Below are positions 6,776 through 14,188 of a stretch of 14,389 nucleotides of DNA, one piece after another. The notes under the pieces are model-generated. The model saw only the letters and a program-made list of their open reading frames with translations, searched no databases and was not told where the DNA came from. This DNA is from JANSWO01 sp964351875. GTDB taxonomy: Bacteria > Pseudomonadota > Gammaproteobacteria > Pseudomonadales > Azotimanducaceae. Within the stretch, counting starts at the first letter, position 1; every line of letters begins with the position of its first letter. Where the stretch lies: the NCBI GenBank assembly GCA_964351875.1, contig CAYGQC010000102.1:1-14389 (forward strand), in the 5' to 3' direction. The position numbers were made by a program, and so were the translations under genes.

Positions 6776-7558
6776 CTAATCACTAAGGCGATTAACAAAC
6801 TCAACTTCTTTGCCAAGGAAAATGCTGGAGCGCGAGAAATCGATGAAGTTAGCTTCATCCTCGGCCGCGCGTTTGCCTGCCAATTGACGTTCTGGTGTTG
6901 CGACCCCGAGATCCGTTCGCGCGAACCACAACTCCGCATGCCCCATAAACGGCTCGGCTGTCGTGCCCCGCGCGTCTCGCATTGCCGCCTCGAGCGGCGA
7001 AACCGTTCGGTGCACCTGGATGTAGCGCTGGATACCGGAGCCTGCTGCCTGACGACGAATCAGCGGTCCGTGTGTAGTCCGCCAGTAGGCCTGAGCCTCA
7101 GCTTCATCCTGGCCAGGCAGTGGGCGCAACGGGTAGTGCAATTTCACCAGGTTGCTGCGCCCTGTGGCCAACAGGTTTTCCGGCGTAGGGTTCACCTGCG
7201 GATAGTCGTGGGCGAGCCACAATGGCGACTCGGGCAGGTCGATAAATTTGGCTTCGTCGTCGAGCAACGCCTGCGCTGCCGCAGCACCGTCTTCGCTGCC
7301 TAACCTATCCGCAATCGCCTGCTCGCTGGCGAACCACAACTCGGCCACACCATCAAACGCCGGCTCCATGCCACCGCGAGACTCAGACATCGCTGCGGTG
7401 AACGGGTCATCCAGCGTATGTACTTGCACGTAACGCAAAATGCCGAGTGTTGATGCGAGGCCGGCAACAAGTGGGCCATGGGATTCCCGCCAATAGGCCT
7501 GAAAGGCCTCAAGGCTCAGGTGCGCTCGTCGGCGCAACGCAAATGTCAGTCTAATCAC
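6776..7558 (-). CDS. Tandem EthD-domain protein
   Basis: This 260-residue protein is built from two copies of the EthD-type dimeric alpha/beta-barrel domain. Copy 1 spans about 1-118 and copy 2 about 136-252. Repeated landmarks are YWRESHGPL (22-30) with YWRTTHGPL (158-166), LRYVQVH with QRYIQVH, ELWFA in both, and DEAKFID with DEANFID. The repeat offset is about 136 residues. EthD was first noticed beside the ethyl tert-butyl ether degrading P450 genes, and the fold is shared with small heme- or polyketide-processing enzymes. Two copies in one chain would make an intramolecular version of the usual homodimer. The start is GTG with GGGGG about 7 nt upstream; no nearer ATG fits. It lies upstream of the DLH and MFS genes. 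Its role, catalytic or accessory, is not known. Confidence 0.9.
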   Translation of the reverse strand: MIRLTFALRRRAHLSLEAFQAYWRESHGPLVAGLASTLGILRYVQVHTLDDPFTAAMSESRGGMEPAFDGVAELWFASEQAIADRLGSEDGAAAAQALLDDEAKFIDLPESPLWLAHDYPQVNPTPENLLATGRSNLVKLHYPLRPLPGQDEAEAQAYWRTTHGPLIRRQAAGSGIQRYIQVHRTVSPLEAAMRDARGTTAEPFMGHAELWFARTDLGVATPERQLAGKRAAEDEANFIDFSRSSIFLGKEVEFVNRLSD

Positions 7559-7634
7559 CTTTCAACCCCCATCGGCCTGTGCAAGCAGAAAGGTTATCAG
7601 GTTGCAGGCCGCGCGGCGGAGATACAGGCTCAGC

Positions 7635-8006
7635 TCAGGGCTGCTTCAGCCAGCGCGTGGCCTCCTCTTCGTCCGTAAAGAACGCCCAGTTACCATGCCA
7701 ATCGCCGCTCTCGTAGAAGAGCTGCAGCAGCGTTCGTTCGGCCTCGCTGCCAAATACCATCGCGGTCTTTCGGGTTCGCGGTTGATCGTTCAACCAGTGA
7801 CGAAAATCATCCGCCAAGCCGTGCAGCTCCTCTCGGACGCGTTGCCAGTTCGCGCCTCGAAAGTCCCACAGATCCAGGGTGTCAGCGCTGAAATCTGGGT
7901 GCGCGTGCATCTTCTGGATACCACCCGCAAGATCCTGCAGCGAAAACAGTCCGTCGATAACAACGCGGGCAAGCGACTGGTGAAAGTGAACGGAGATCTG
8001 AGGCAT
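7635..8006 (-). CDS. SpoIIAA/STAS-like protein
   Basis: This 123-residue soluble protein starts with a beta-strand motif (ISVHFHQSLARVVIDGLFSLQDL) and continues through DTLDLWDFRGANW (42-54), TAMVFGSEAERTLLQLF (81-97) and the ending GNWAFFTDEEEATRWLKQ. This pattern resembles the SpoIIAA-like/STAS-SEC14 group of small proteins found in many aquatic Proteobacteria, whose role is not established. No anti-anti-sigma serine motif typical of true SpoIIAA could be pinpointed. It has only a weak GGA in front of the ATG. It is 76 bp upstream of the EthD gene on the same strand, so it may lead that operon, but the gap allows a separate promoter. The assignment is by overall pattern and is moderately sure. 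Confidence 0.7.
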   Translation of the reverse strand: MPQISVHFHQSLARVVIDGLFSLQDLAGGIQKMHAHPDFSADTLDLWDFRGANWQRVREELHGLADDFRHWLNDQPRTRKTAMVFGSEAERTLLQLFYESGDWHGNWAFFTDEEEATRWLKQP

Positions 8007-8078
8007 TTGTGCGGTCCATCACAAAATTGATGTGACCCAGTCTAGGTAGGCTCTGCTCAACACGCTGTTCGCAGGGCG

Positions 8079-8109
8079 TATTTATTTGTATAAATTGTTT
8101 TAAATATTA
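8079..8109. promoter_or_regulatory. AT-rich promoter-like segment upstream of the SpoIIAA-like gene
   Basis: This 31-base run holds only two G and no C, in sharp contrast to the GC-rich surroundings. It is 73-103 bases upstream of the start at 8006. Several minus-strand hexamers resemble a -10 element (TAATAT, TATACA), but no clear -35 partner was found, so the exact promoter is not assigned. The whole gap 8007-8194 holds no gene. Confidence 0.4.
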
Positions 8110-8169
8110 GACACTTCGGCGCATATTCATAGCAATCGCGTCAAGATTTCGACGATCACGGCAACCAAC

Positions 8170-8190
8170 GTGTCCAGACGCCTGTGACAC
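8170..8190 (-). terminator. Possible terminator hairpin after the RsgA gene
   Basis: Four nucleotides beyond the stop codon, the minus strand reads GTGTC-A-CAG-GCGT-CTG-GACAC. This is an 8-bp stem with one bulged A and a 4-nt loop. The bases after it (GTTGGTTG) are only partly T-rich, so this may be a weak or factor-assisted terminator, or an RNA 3'-end stabiliser. Confidence 0.4.
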
Positions 8191-8194
8191 CACT

Positions 8195-9187
8195 CTAGCG
8201 CCGCAAGCTGCCCTGATTTGCCTGCTCTTCGGAGCTCAGCTTGCGCATTCGCTCCAGTCGATCCATATCCAAGTCACCGTTCTCGATCGCTTGCTGCACA
8301 GCGCAATCAGGCTCTGAACGGTGCTCACAATCGCGAAACCGGCACTGCGCCGCAAGCGATTCGATGTCCTCGAACACCTCGCCGACGCCATCGCTCACGT
8401 CCACCAGAGCAAGCTCTCGCATGCCCGGCGAGTCGATCACCAGCGCACCACCCGGGAGTCGGTGCAGGGAGCGCCCGGTCGTCGTGTGTCGCCCCTTTGA
8501 ATCGCCCTCCCGAACACCAGCCGTCGCCTGGACGTCATCGCCGAGCAAGCTGTTCAGCAACGTGGATTTGCCGACCCCGGACGAGCCAACCAGCGCCAGC
8601 GTCTGACCAGGCACGAGCCACTGCGCGAGCGCCTCGTGCACGCTCATTGAACGCAGGTCCAGCGCGAGGACCGGCAACCGCGGTTTAAGTGCGCGGGCTG
8701 CCTCCACGAAGCTTGTCGCATCGTCCACCTGATCTGCCTTACTGAGCACGACAACCGGTGATGCACCCGCATCCAGAGCCAGAGTGAGGTAGCGTTCGAC
8801 ACGCGCCGGGTTGAATTCGGCAGAGCACGAACTGACAATCACGAGCGTATCGACGTTCGCAGCGATGAGCTGCACATCACCACCGCCAACGGCGAGGCGT
8901 TTGAAGACGCTCCGCCGATCGAGCAGGCGGACAACTGTCCCGTCGGCCCGAACGACAACCCAATCACCAATCGTTGGCCGGTCTTCACTGGAACCCCGAT
9001 ACCAGCGACCACCGAGAACACCTCGTCCGCGCTGCTCACCTTTGCCCTCCCGTGCGCCCAGCCAGAGTTCCAATTGGTTACGCTGCACCGACGCAACGCG
9101 CGCGACAACACAGCCGGCCGGCAAGCGGGAGACCTGTCGAGCGAAGAAGTCGCTGAAGCCGATTTCCCGCAATTGCGCAAGACTCAT
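8195..9187 (-). CDS. rsgA: Ribosome small-subunit-dependent GTPase RsgA (YjeQ/EngC family)
   Basis: This 330-residue circularly permuted GTPase has its motifs in the diagnostic order G4-G1-G3. G4 is LSKAD at 148-152 (SKAD rather than NKxD), G1 is GSSGVGKST at 201-209, the switch-I-like RHTTT is at 233-237, and G3 is DSPG at 252-255. An OB-like N-terminal domain precedes it (about 25-95). A C-terminal zinc module follows with C282, C287, H289 and C295. RsgA binds the 30S subunit late in assembly and hydrolyses GTP to release factors such as RbfA. The N-terminus (LREIGFSDFFARQVSRL) differs from E. coli RsgA and looks like the longer paralogue group, so a second copy in the genome would not surprise. 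Its ATG overlaps the stop of the metallopeptidase gene (ATGA), indicating translational coupling. Confidence 0.94.
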   Translation of the reverse strand: MSLAQLREIGFSDFFARQVSRLPAGCVVARVASVQRNQLELWLGAREGKGEQRGRGVLGGRWYRGSSEDRPTIGDWVVVRADGTVVRLLDRRSVFKRLAVGGGDVQLIAANVDTLVIVSSCSAEFNPARVERYLTLALDAGASPVVVLSKADQVDDATSFVEAARALKPRLPVLALDLRSMSVHEALAQWLVPGQTLALVGSSGVGKSTLLNSLLGDDVQATAGVREGDSKGRHTTTGRSLHRLPGGALVIDSPGMRELALVDVSDGVGEVFEDIESLAAQCRFRDCEHRSEPDCAVQQAIENGDLDMDRLERMRKLSSEEQANQGSLRR

Positions 9188-9912
9188 GCAACAGGCTCAA
9201 GCAGGACGGCAGCATAGTCATCCAGCGCTTTGCGATGCTCCGTCCAATCGGGCAGATACCGTTCCAACAACGCGTAGTACCGGCGGGAGTGGTTCAAGTG
9301 AACCAGGTGACAAAGCTCGTGCAAAACCACGTAGCGCACGAGCTCTCGCGGCAACTTCGCAAGGTGGGAGTTCAATGAGATTCGGCCACTCGCGCTACAG
9401 CTACCCCACTGCGAACGCATGAAGCGCTGCCGCCAGGGTGGCTGCGATCCTCGCAGCCAGGGTAAAAGCGCTGCATATTCCGCCATCAGTTTGTCGAACT
9501 CATCATGCGCTTGCTCCCGCCACCAGCGACACAGCGTGGCTGTCACGACGTCTGCCTGATCAGGTCTCGGCGAACGCAGGATGATAACGTCCCCAACATC
9601 TGTGACTGACGCCACACCGTTGGTTGCCTGACTGACCACCAGCATCCGTTGCCGCCCTTGGATGCTAATCAGATCTCCGCTCGACAGGCTGGAGGCAGCG
9701 CGGGCATCGGACGCCAGAGCTTTATCGATGTTGCGCAGGATCCAGCGCTCGTGGCTGCGCACAATCTCTTCGATTTCGCGCAGTGACGTTCGCGGCGGCG
9801 CATCGATGCGCACCTGCCCGTCAGGATCGAAACTGATGCCCACTCGCCGACGCCGACGCCGATTCCGTTGGATGATCAGCGGAACAGCGCGTCCGGCGAG
9901 TTCTAGCTGCAT
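9184..9912 (-). CDS. YgjP-type (DUF45/M48-like) zinc metallopeptidase
   Basis: This 242-residue protein has a C-terminal zinc-peptidase domain of the YgjP/DUF45 type. It shows the leader QWGSCSASGRISLNSHL (168-184), then HELCH (198-202), the HExxH zinc motif with catalytic E199, then NHSRRYY (H208 as likely third ligand) and a PDW close. The N-terminal half is a beta-rich region with an odd run of six arginines at 18-23, coded by a short GCCGAC-like repeat on the plus strand. No signal peptide is visible, so it is cytoplasmic. ATG 9912 was chosen because the protein pattern starts there; the open frame continues upstream but only antisense of the acetyltransferase gene. The gene lies 37 bp after the acetyltransferase and overlaps rsgA by 4 nt. 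Family members are poorly characterised; substrates are unknown. Confidence 0.88.
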   Translation of the reverse strand: MQLELAGRAVPLIIQRNRRRRRRVGISFDPDGQVRIDAPPRTSLREIEEIVRSHERWILRNIDKALASDARAASSLSSGDLISIQGRQRMLVVSQATNGVASVTDVGDVIILRSPRPDQADVVTATLCRWWREQAHDEFDKLMAEYAALLPWLRGSQPPWRQRFMRSQWGSCSASGRISLNSHLAKLPRELVRYVVLHELCHLVHLNHSRRYYALLERYLPDWTEHRKALDDYAAVLLEPVA

Positions 9913-9949
9913 ATCAAGACAACTGCTACATGTGGCGCGGAACTGGTAT

Positions 9950-11176
9950 TCAAAATTCGTAGCCGGATCGGGTGATCGGCAGTCGCAGTTGCTGGTCCAG
10001 CGCTTCAATGAGATCCGCTGGCGCGACCAACTGTTCGCTATTCGCCAGCACACTTGCCGAGCGCACACCCATCCACAGGCGAGTGAACGCCCCGACGTTG
10101 CAGGCGAGTGTCGGCAAAGAATCGTCGCGTCCCGCAACGGCTGAGCTGGCTGGCCCGAGCTGGATCTGCCACTCCCCACCACAACCACGCCAGGACTCTT
10201 CCGGCGGCAAGCGTTCATCAAGGGGGTCCGTCAGCGAGAGATTGAAAGCCAGCGAGACATTTGGGAGGTGAGTTCGAGCCAGGCAGGCCGGCAAGTCGAG
10301 AATCCGCATCTGCCAGTACGCGAGCGCTGACTGACCGCCGGCATGGCTGCCGCCGCGGGTGAGAATACGGTGTCGAATTGGCTGATGAATGAGGTCCTGA
10401 AGCTGCAGCTCAGCCGGTTCTTCCATAACGACGGTGCGAACCTGCTCCCCTAGTGAGCGGATTAGCGCCATTAACTCCATAAGTTGAGCGGTGGTCTCGT
10501 ACGCAAGCCATCTCACCGAGTACGGTCCGTGCTCGTCGCTGCCCTTTAGAACGACAAAATGGGTCAGCCGCTTGCCATCCCGATAACCGAGGCCAAACCA
10601 GTCATCGACGCCGGCCAGATCGGCATCGAAGGTTTCGGGCACCTCAATGCTGACCCCACCGTGGCCTCGTTGTCGGCGCAGAAGGGCCATGTGCATAGCG
10701 CCGCTGTCAGCGCGGGCCAGACGAACGGGTGGTCGGAACGGCGTGTCCACGCGCAGATCTGCCGGATCAAAGCGGAACAGCGATTCGTAGCCCATCGTGC
10801 CGAAGCCAAAACGGTCGTAGTAACCCTGTTCGAACATCCCCAGCACTGATACCGCATAACCTTTTTTCCCAGCGCGAGCCAGCGCTGCGGCGGTGAGCTC
10901 AGTCGCGAGGCCCTGTTTGCGGCCGACATGGCTGGTGGTAACGGCTGCTACGACAGCCGCCGACAAGCGCTCTTTCTGGTACGCAACGACGCCGGGAGAA
11001 ACCACGACCGCGCATTCGACGCGCCCTTCAAGGTCCGCAACAAGCGTGTCGCCACCGACGTAATAGGAGGCCACATGCTCGGTGCGGGACGCATCCTCAA
11101 GCCAGCCGATCTCGCGCCAGATCTGTTCGATCGCGGGCATATCGGACTCGGTATCTATCTCACGCCAACGTTTCAT
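9950..11176 (-). CDS. Eis-like GNAT family N-acetyltransferase
   Basis: This 408-residue protein has the size and layout of the Eis family, two GNAT-fold regions followed by a sterol-carrier-like C-terminal domain. The acetyl-CoA pyrophosphate loop is visible as TSHVGRKQGLAT (81-92). GYYDRFGFG (118-126) corresponds to the Eis segment that carries the catalytic tyrosine, and the chain ends in phenylalanine, as in mycobacterial Eis where the C-terminal carboxylate acts as base. Mycobacterial Eis acetylates aminoglycosides and protein lysines; substrates of distant homologues like this are largely untested, so resistance should not be assumed. The ATG overlaps the histidine kinase stop (ATGA), with GGGGAGA as Shine-Dalgarno. 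Coupling to a sensor kinase suggests it works in a regulated process, though this is inference. Confidence 0.88.
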   Translation of the reverse strand: MKRWREIDTESDMPAIEQIWREIGWLEDASRTEHVASYYVGGDTLVADLEGRVECAVVVSPGVVAYQKERLSAAVVAAVTTSHVGRKQGLATELTAAALARAGKKGYAVSVLGMFEQGYYDRFGFGTMGYESLFRFDPADLRVDTPFRPPVRLARADSGAMHMALLRRQRGHGGVSIEVPETFDADLAGVDDWFGLGYRDGKRLTHFVVLKGSDEHGPYSVRWLAYETTAQLMELMALIRSLGEQVRTVVMEEPAELQLQDLIHQPIRHRILTRGGSHAGGQSALAYWQMRILDLPACLARTHLPNVSLAFNLSLTDPLDERLPPEESWRGCGGEWQIQLGPASSAVAGRDDSLPTLACNVGAFTRLWMGVRSASVLANSEQLVAPADLIEALDQQLRLPITRSGYEF

Positions 11177-13536
11177 CGGATCTCCCCAGTGCCGCCGCTG
11201 CAGGCGTCCGCGGCGCTGATACGCCCTGCGCCTTCCACCTCAGTCTTCTCGCGACCTACCCCCTCGGCGTCCGCCGCCGGCAAGCTGATCCACACTTCCG
11301 TACCACGACCCAGCTCGCTTTCGATACGAAGCTCACCACCAAGCTGTTTCGCAAATCCGTACACCATCGACAAGCCCAGACCGCCATGGCGAGATTCGTC
11401 CTTGGTCGAGAAAAAGGGCTCGATGGCCCGACCCGCCGCTTCCGGGCTCATGCCTCGACCGTCGTCGGCAACCATGAGAAACACCCGATCGTCCTGCGGT
11501 TGCAGCGAGATCAACACGTCGCCGGTGTGATCGATCGCGTCAGCAGCGTTCAGGCAGAGATTTAGCAGCGCCGTCGTTAACTGACTCGGATCGAGGCGCA
11601 CGAAGACGTCCTCTCTCGGTAACTCGGCGCGTACGGTAATCTGGCTGCCAAGGCTGCGGCGCAACATCGGCAGCGCGTTACGAAGGAAGCTGACCATCTC
11701 AACGGGCTGAATGTCCATCGGCTCCTGCCGGGCGTAAGCGCGCAGAGAGCGGGTAATGCCCGCACCCGACTCAACCGCATCGAGAATGCTGCGGATCAGC
11801 GCAACGCTGTCGTCTTCAGACTCGCGAACCCGGCTCTGCAACAACTCTGCGTTGCCACTGATCACGGTGAGAAGGTTATTGAAATCATGGGCAACGCCGC
11901 CGGTCAGCTGGCCAAGCACTCGCAGCTTGTCATCTTCAGCGAGTCGAACCTCAAGGGCGCGCCGCTCAGCCTCGGCGCGATCTCGCTCTTCAATACGCTG
12001 TTCGAGATCGGCGGTTCGCTGCGCCACCTGAGACTCCAGTTCCACATTCGCCGCCCGCTCTACTCGTCGCTGGCGCTGCATGTGCAAGCGATTCGTTACG
12101 AGAAACATAAGCAGCGCGGATAACACGACAAGTGCCGCGAGCCCGTAACTCGACAACTGATCAAAACGCGCTTCGGCTTCAGCGGTCGCCTGTTGTTGGC
12201 GCAACAGCTTTAGCTCGGCCTCTTGCGCAGCGTAGTCGAAATCGGCGCGAAGCAACGCAAGCTGACTCTCGACCCGATCGTCGCGAAGGCCCCGCTCAGA
12301 TTCTCTACGCTCATCCAACACGCCAGGTATCTCAGATGTGCGACCAAGCTCGACCAGCACCGTCACCTGCTCATCCAGCGCTCGTATCAACAGCTCGCGG
12401 CCGCCATCAGCTCGCAGCTGGGGAATAAGCGTACGCAACTCGGCAAGGGCCGCGTCAAGATCGCCCTTCAGGCGCAGAACGCGAGCGTAGTGAAGGCGAA
12501 CGTGGCGCGCCTGGAACACCGAAGTCACCGACCTGGTGAGAAGGAAAGCGCGCTCATACGCGGCAAGCGCCTCTTCCTCTCGTCCCACGCGCATCAGAGC
12601 TTCGCCATAGACCCCGGTGGCATGACCGAACTGGCCGGCGTACTGCTCGTATTCGCTGGCGTCGATCACCGGCTCCAGCTCGGCCAACGCGGCAGCGGGG
12701 TTCCCAACGCGCAGTTCAAGCATCGCCCGATACGTTCGTACGGTCATCTCGAAGAGGAGGTACTCAATGTCCGTCGCCCAGGCCAAAGAGACGTCAAAAT
12801 AGTCGCGCGCTCGATCGAACAGGCCAATGTCCATACTGGAGACGCCGACGTTGAATCGAACCACGCCGACCACTTCGTGTTCGATATCCCCTAAAACGTC
12901 GAGGCCCGCGCTAAATTGTTCCAGCGCCTGCCGGTGCAACCCCTGAGTCCGGAGTGTCAACCCGAGATTATTGAAACCGCCGGCATGTTGTACCGGCCAA
13001 TTCAGGTCATCGAATATCATCAGCGCGCTCTTGATGACCCGCACGGCGTCCACATACCGTGCGCTTTGATAGTGCCACGCGCCGAGGCGAAGACTCATCC
13101 AACCTCGAAAAGCTTGGTCGTCGGAAGCATCGATAAGGCTAGGCATCGCCTCGCAGATCCGCTCGGAAACGGGATCTGAGAGTCGCAAAGCGAAGGGGCA
13201 CTGGGCACCCGCATGCCATTGCGCGACAGAGGCGTGTCGCATGGCATCCGAATTGCCTACCTGTTCCAGCAAAGAACGGCTAACGACAGGATCTTCATTA
13301 ACCAACCGAACCGCCCGGGCGATTCGCAACAACCCCACGCGCTCAGTGTCCCCTGAGTCGCGGGCAGCCTCTTCAAGCCTGAGTTGCTGCTCAGGCTTTA
13401 GATCCCAGAACTCGGTGACGTCGACCGCAGCGCTCGCCGGCGCCGCATGAGCGAGCGACAGCGCTAGTGCGAGTACCAGATATTGGCCGACAGACAGGCG
13501 CAGTAGCGGTCTGCTCACCACTGGCGAACAGTTCAT
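11173..13536 (-). CDS. TPR-domain sensor histidine kinase
   Basis: This is a membrane-bound kinase of 787 residues from ATG 13536, or 789 from GTG 13542, the numbering used here. The ATG is preferred because AGGTGG lies just before it. In order: signal peptide (about 12-39, ending ASA), periplasmic tetratricopeptide-like repeats (about 50-415), a coiled coil, one transmembrane helix (about 466-485), and a second coiled coil (about 487-540). The HisKA region carries phospho-acceptor H552 in GGVAHDFNNLL. The HATPase domain has the N-box NLCLNAADAI (661-670), G1 DDGRG (693-697) and G2 GGLGLS (720-725). No receiver domain is fused and no response regulator lies in the window, so its partner is elsewhere. 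It follows the MaoC gene by about two dozen bases and overlaps the acetyltransferase gene by 4 nt, so it is part of a long operon. The signal sensed is unknown. Confidence 0.93.
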   Translation of the reverse strand: MNCSPVVSRPLLRLSVGQYLVLALALSLAHAAPASAAVDVTEFWDLKPEQQLRLEEAARDSGDTERVGLLRIARAVRLVNEDPVVSRSLLEQVGNSDAMRHASVAQWHAGAQCPFALRLSDPVSERICEAMPSLIDASDDQAFRGWMSLRLGAWHYQSARYVDAVRVIKSALMIFDDLNWPVQHAGGFNNLGLTLRTQGLHRQALEQFSAGLDVLGDIEHEVVGVVRFNVGVSSMDIGLFDRARDYFDVSLAWATDIEYLLFEMTVRTYRAMLELRVGNPAAALAELEPVIDASEYEQYAGQFGHATGVYGEALMRVGREEEALAAYERAFLLTRSVTSVFQARHVRLHYARVLRLKGDLDAALAELRTLIPQLRADGGRELLIRALDEQVTVLVELGRTSEIPGVLDERRESERGLRDDRVESQLALLRADFDYAAQEAELKLLRQQQATAEAEARFDQLSSYGLAALVVLSALLMFLVTNRLHMQRQRRVERAANVELESQVAQRTADLEQRIEERDRAEAERRALEVRLAEDDKLRVLGQLTGGVAHDFNNLLTVISGNAELLQSRVRESEDDSVALIRSILDAVESGAGITRSLRAYARQEPMDIQPVEMVSFLRNALPMLRRSLGSQITVRAELPREDVFVRLDPSQLTTALLNLCLNAADAIDHTGDVLISLQPQDDRVFLMVADDGRGMSPEAAGRAIEPFFSTKDESRHGGLGLSMVYGFAKQLGGELRIESELGRGTEVWISLPAADAEGVGREKTEVEGAGRISAADACSGGTGEIR

Positions 13537-13560
13537 TGCCACCTGCGCCCGAAAGGTCGT

Positions 13561-14025
13561 CTAAAAGACGAGGCGAAGAACGTTTTCAGCAACACAGGCA
13601 GGCTTATCGGAGCCCTGCACCTCAACCGTATGCTCGGTCATGACCTCCAGCATAGGGCCCTTGATTTCCGCCCGCTTCAGAATGCTGCGCGTACGGATCT
13701 TCGAGCCGATTGGCACGGGCGAAGGGAAACGAATGCGATCGTAGCCGTAGTTGATCCCCAGCGTGGAGCCCTCGAGTTTCGGCAAGCCGCCACCCTCGCC
13801 TGGCAGGAACATCATGATTGAGAGCGTAAACAGTCCATGCGCGATGGTCGTGCCGAACGGGCCGCTTTTGGCGCGCTCGGGATCGAGGTGAATCCACTGG
13901 TGATCCAGCGTGACATCGGCAAACTGATTGATGCGCTCCTGATCGATCTCGAACCAGTCCGTCAGATTGGTTTCTGTACCGACCAGCGCCTGCATGGTCT
14001 CCAAGCCTTTTTCCAGATTGCTCAT
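13561..14025 (-). CDS. MaoC-like (R)-specific enoyl-CoA hydratase
   Basis: This 154-residue single hot-dog-fold protein has the MaoC/R-hydratase active-site segment FADVTLDHQWIHLD (35-48). The catalytic D41 and H46 match the Asp/His pair of Aeromonas PhaJ. It is followed by GPFGTTIAHGLFTLS (55-69). Such enzymes hydrate trans-2-enoyl-CoA to (R)-3-hydroxyacyl-CoA in fatty-acid or polyhydroxyalkanoate metabolism, acting as dimers in the cytoplasm. The ATG at 14025 is preferred over an in-frame start at 14082 because the extra 19 residues are not family-like and GGGA lies just upstream of the ATG at 14025. It is divergent from the biotin carboxylase gene and leads the run that continues with the histidine kinase, 24 bp or less away. 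The acyl-CoA substrate is unknown. Confidence 0.92.
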   Translation of the reverse strand: MSNLEKGLETMQALVGTETNLTDWFEIDQERINQFADVTLDHQWIHLDPERAKSGPFGTTIAHGLFTLSIMMFLPGEGGGLPKLEGSTLGINYGYDRIRFPSPVPIGSKIRTRSILKRAEIKGPMLEVMTEHTVEVQGSDKPACVAENVLRLVF

Positions 14026-14095
14026 GTGTTGTATCCCGGTTAGCAAAATTGACGGCTGATGGTAACGACCCCGGCTGTGCATTGCGAGATGCCCG

Positions 14096-14123
14096 ATGAC
14101 GCCGCGTGCACTCCCGCTACAAT
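14096..14123 (+). promoter_or_regulatory. Candidate sigma-70-type promoter for the biotin carboxylase gene
   Basis: On the plus strand, ATGACG (14096-14101, 4 of 6 to TTGACA) is separated by 16 bp from TACAAT (14118-14123, 5 of 6 to TATAAT). This would put transcription start near 14130 and leave a leader of about 60 nt before the ATG at 14189. The prediction rests on consensus matching alone. Confidence 0.35.
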
Positions 14124-14188
14124 GAGGCTCGCCAGGGGCAACCGCACTCCAGCGCGCTTCGTTCTAATTCAGGGGTTGGGGAGACCAC

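Noticed and set aside
6254..7303. A 349-codon open frame on the plus strand opposite the hydrolase and EthD genes
   Set aside because: It runs antisense to two well-supported genes and its translation looks like a shadow, rich in Arg, His and Cys with no domain pattern.
7608..7617. 10-bp palindrome GCCGCGCGGC between the SpoIIAA-like and EthD genes
   Set aside because: It has no loop and no T-run; a short GC palindrome is expected by chance in GC-rich DNA.
8019..8035. CRP-like inverted repeat TCACA-N7-TGTGA upstream of the SpoIIAA-like gene
   Set aside because: The half-sites are in the wrong order for CRP (TGTGA-N6-TCACA) and the arms are only 5 nt.
9913..10221. Upstream extension of the YgjP peptidase to 345 residues
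   Set aside because: The extra residues overlap the end of the acetyltransferase gene in another frame and look random; the family pattern starts at ATG 9912.
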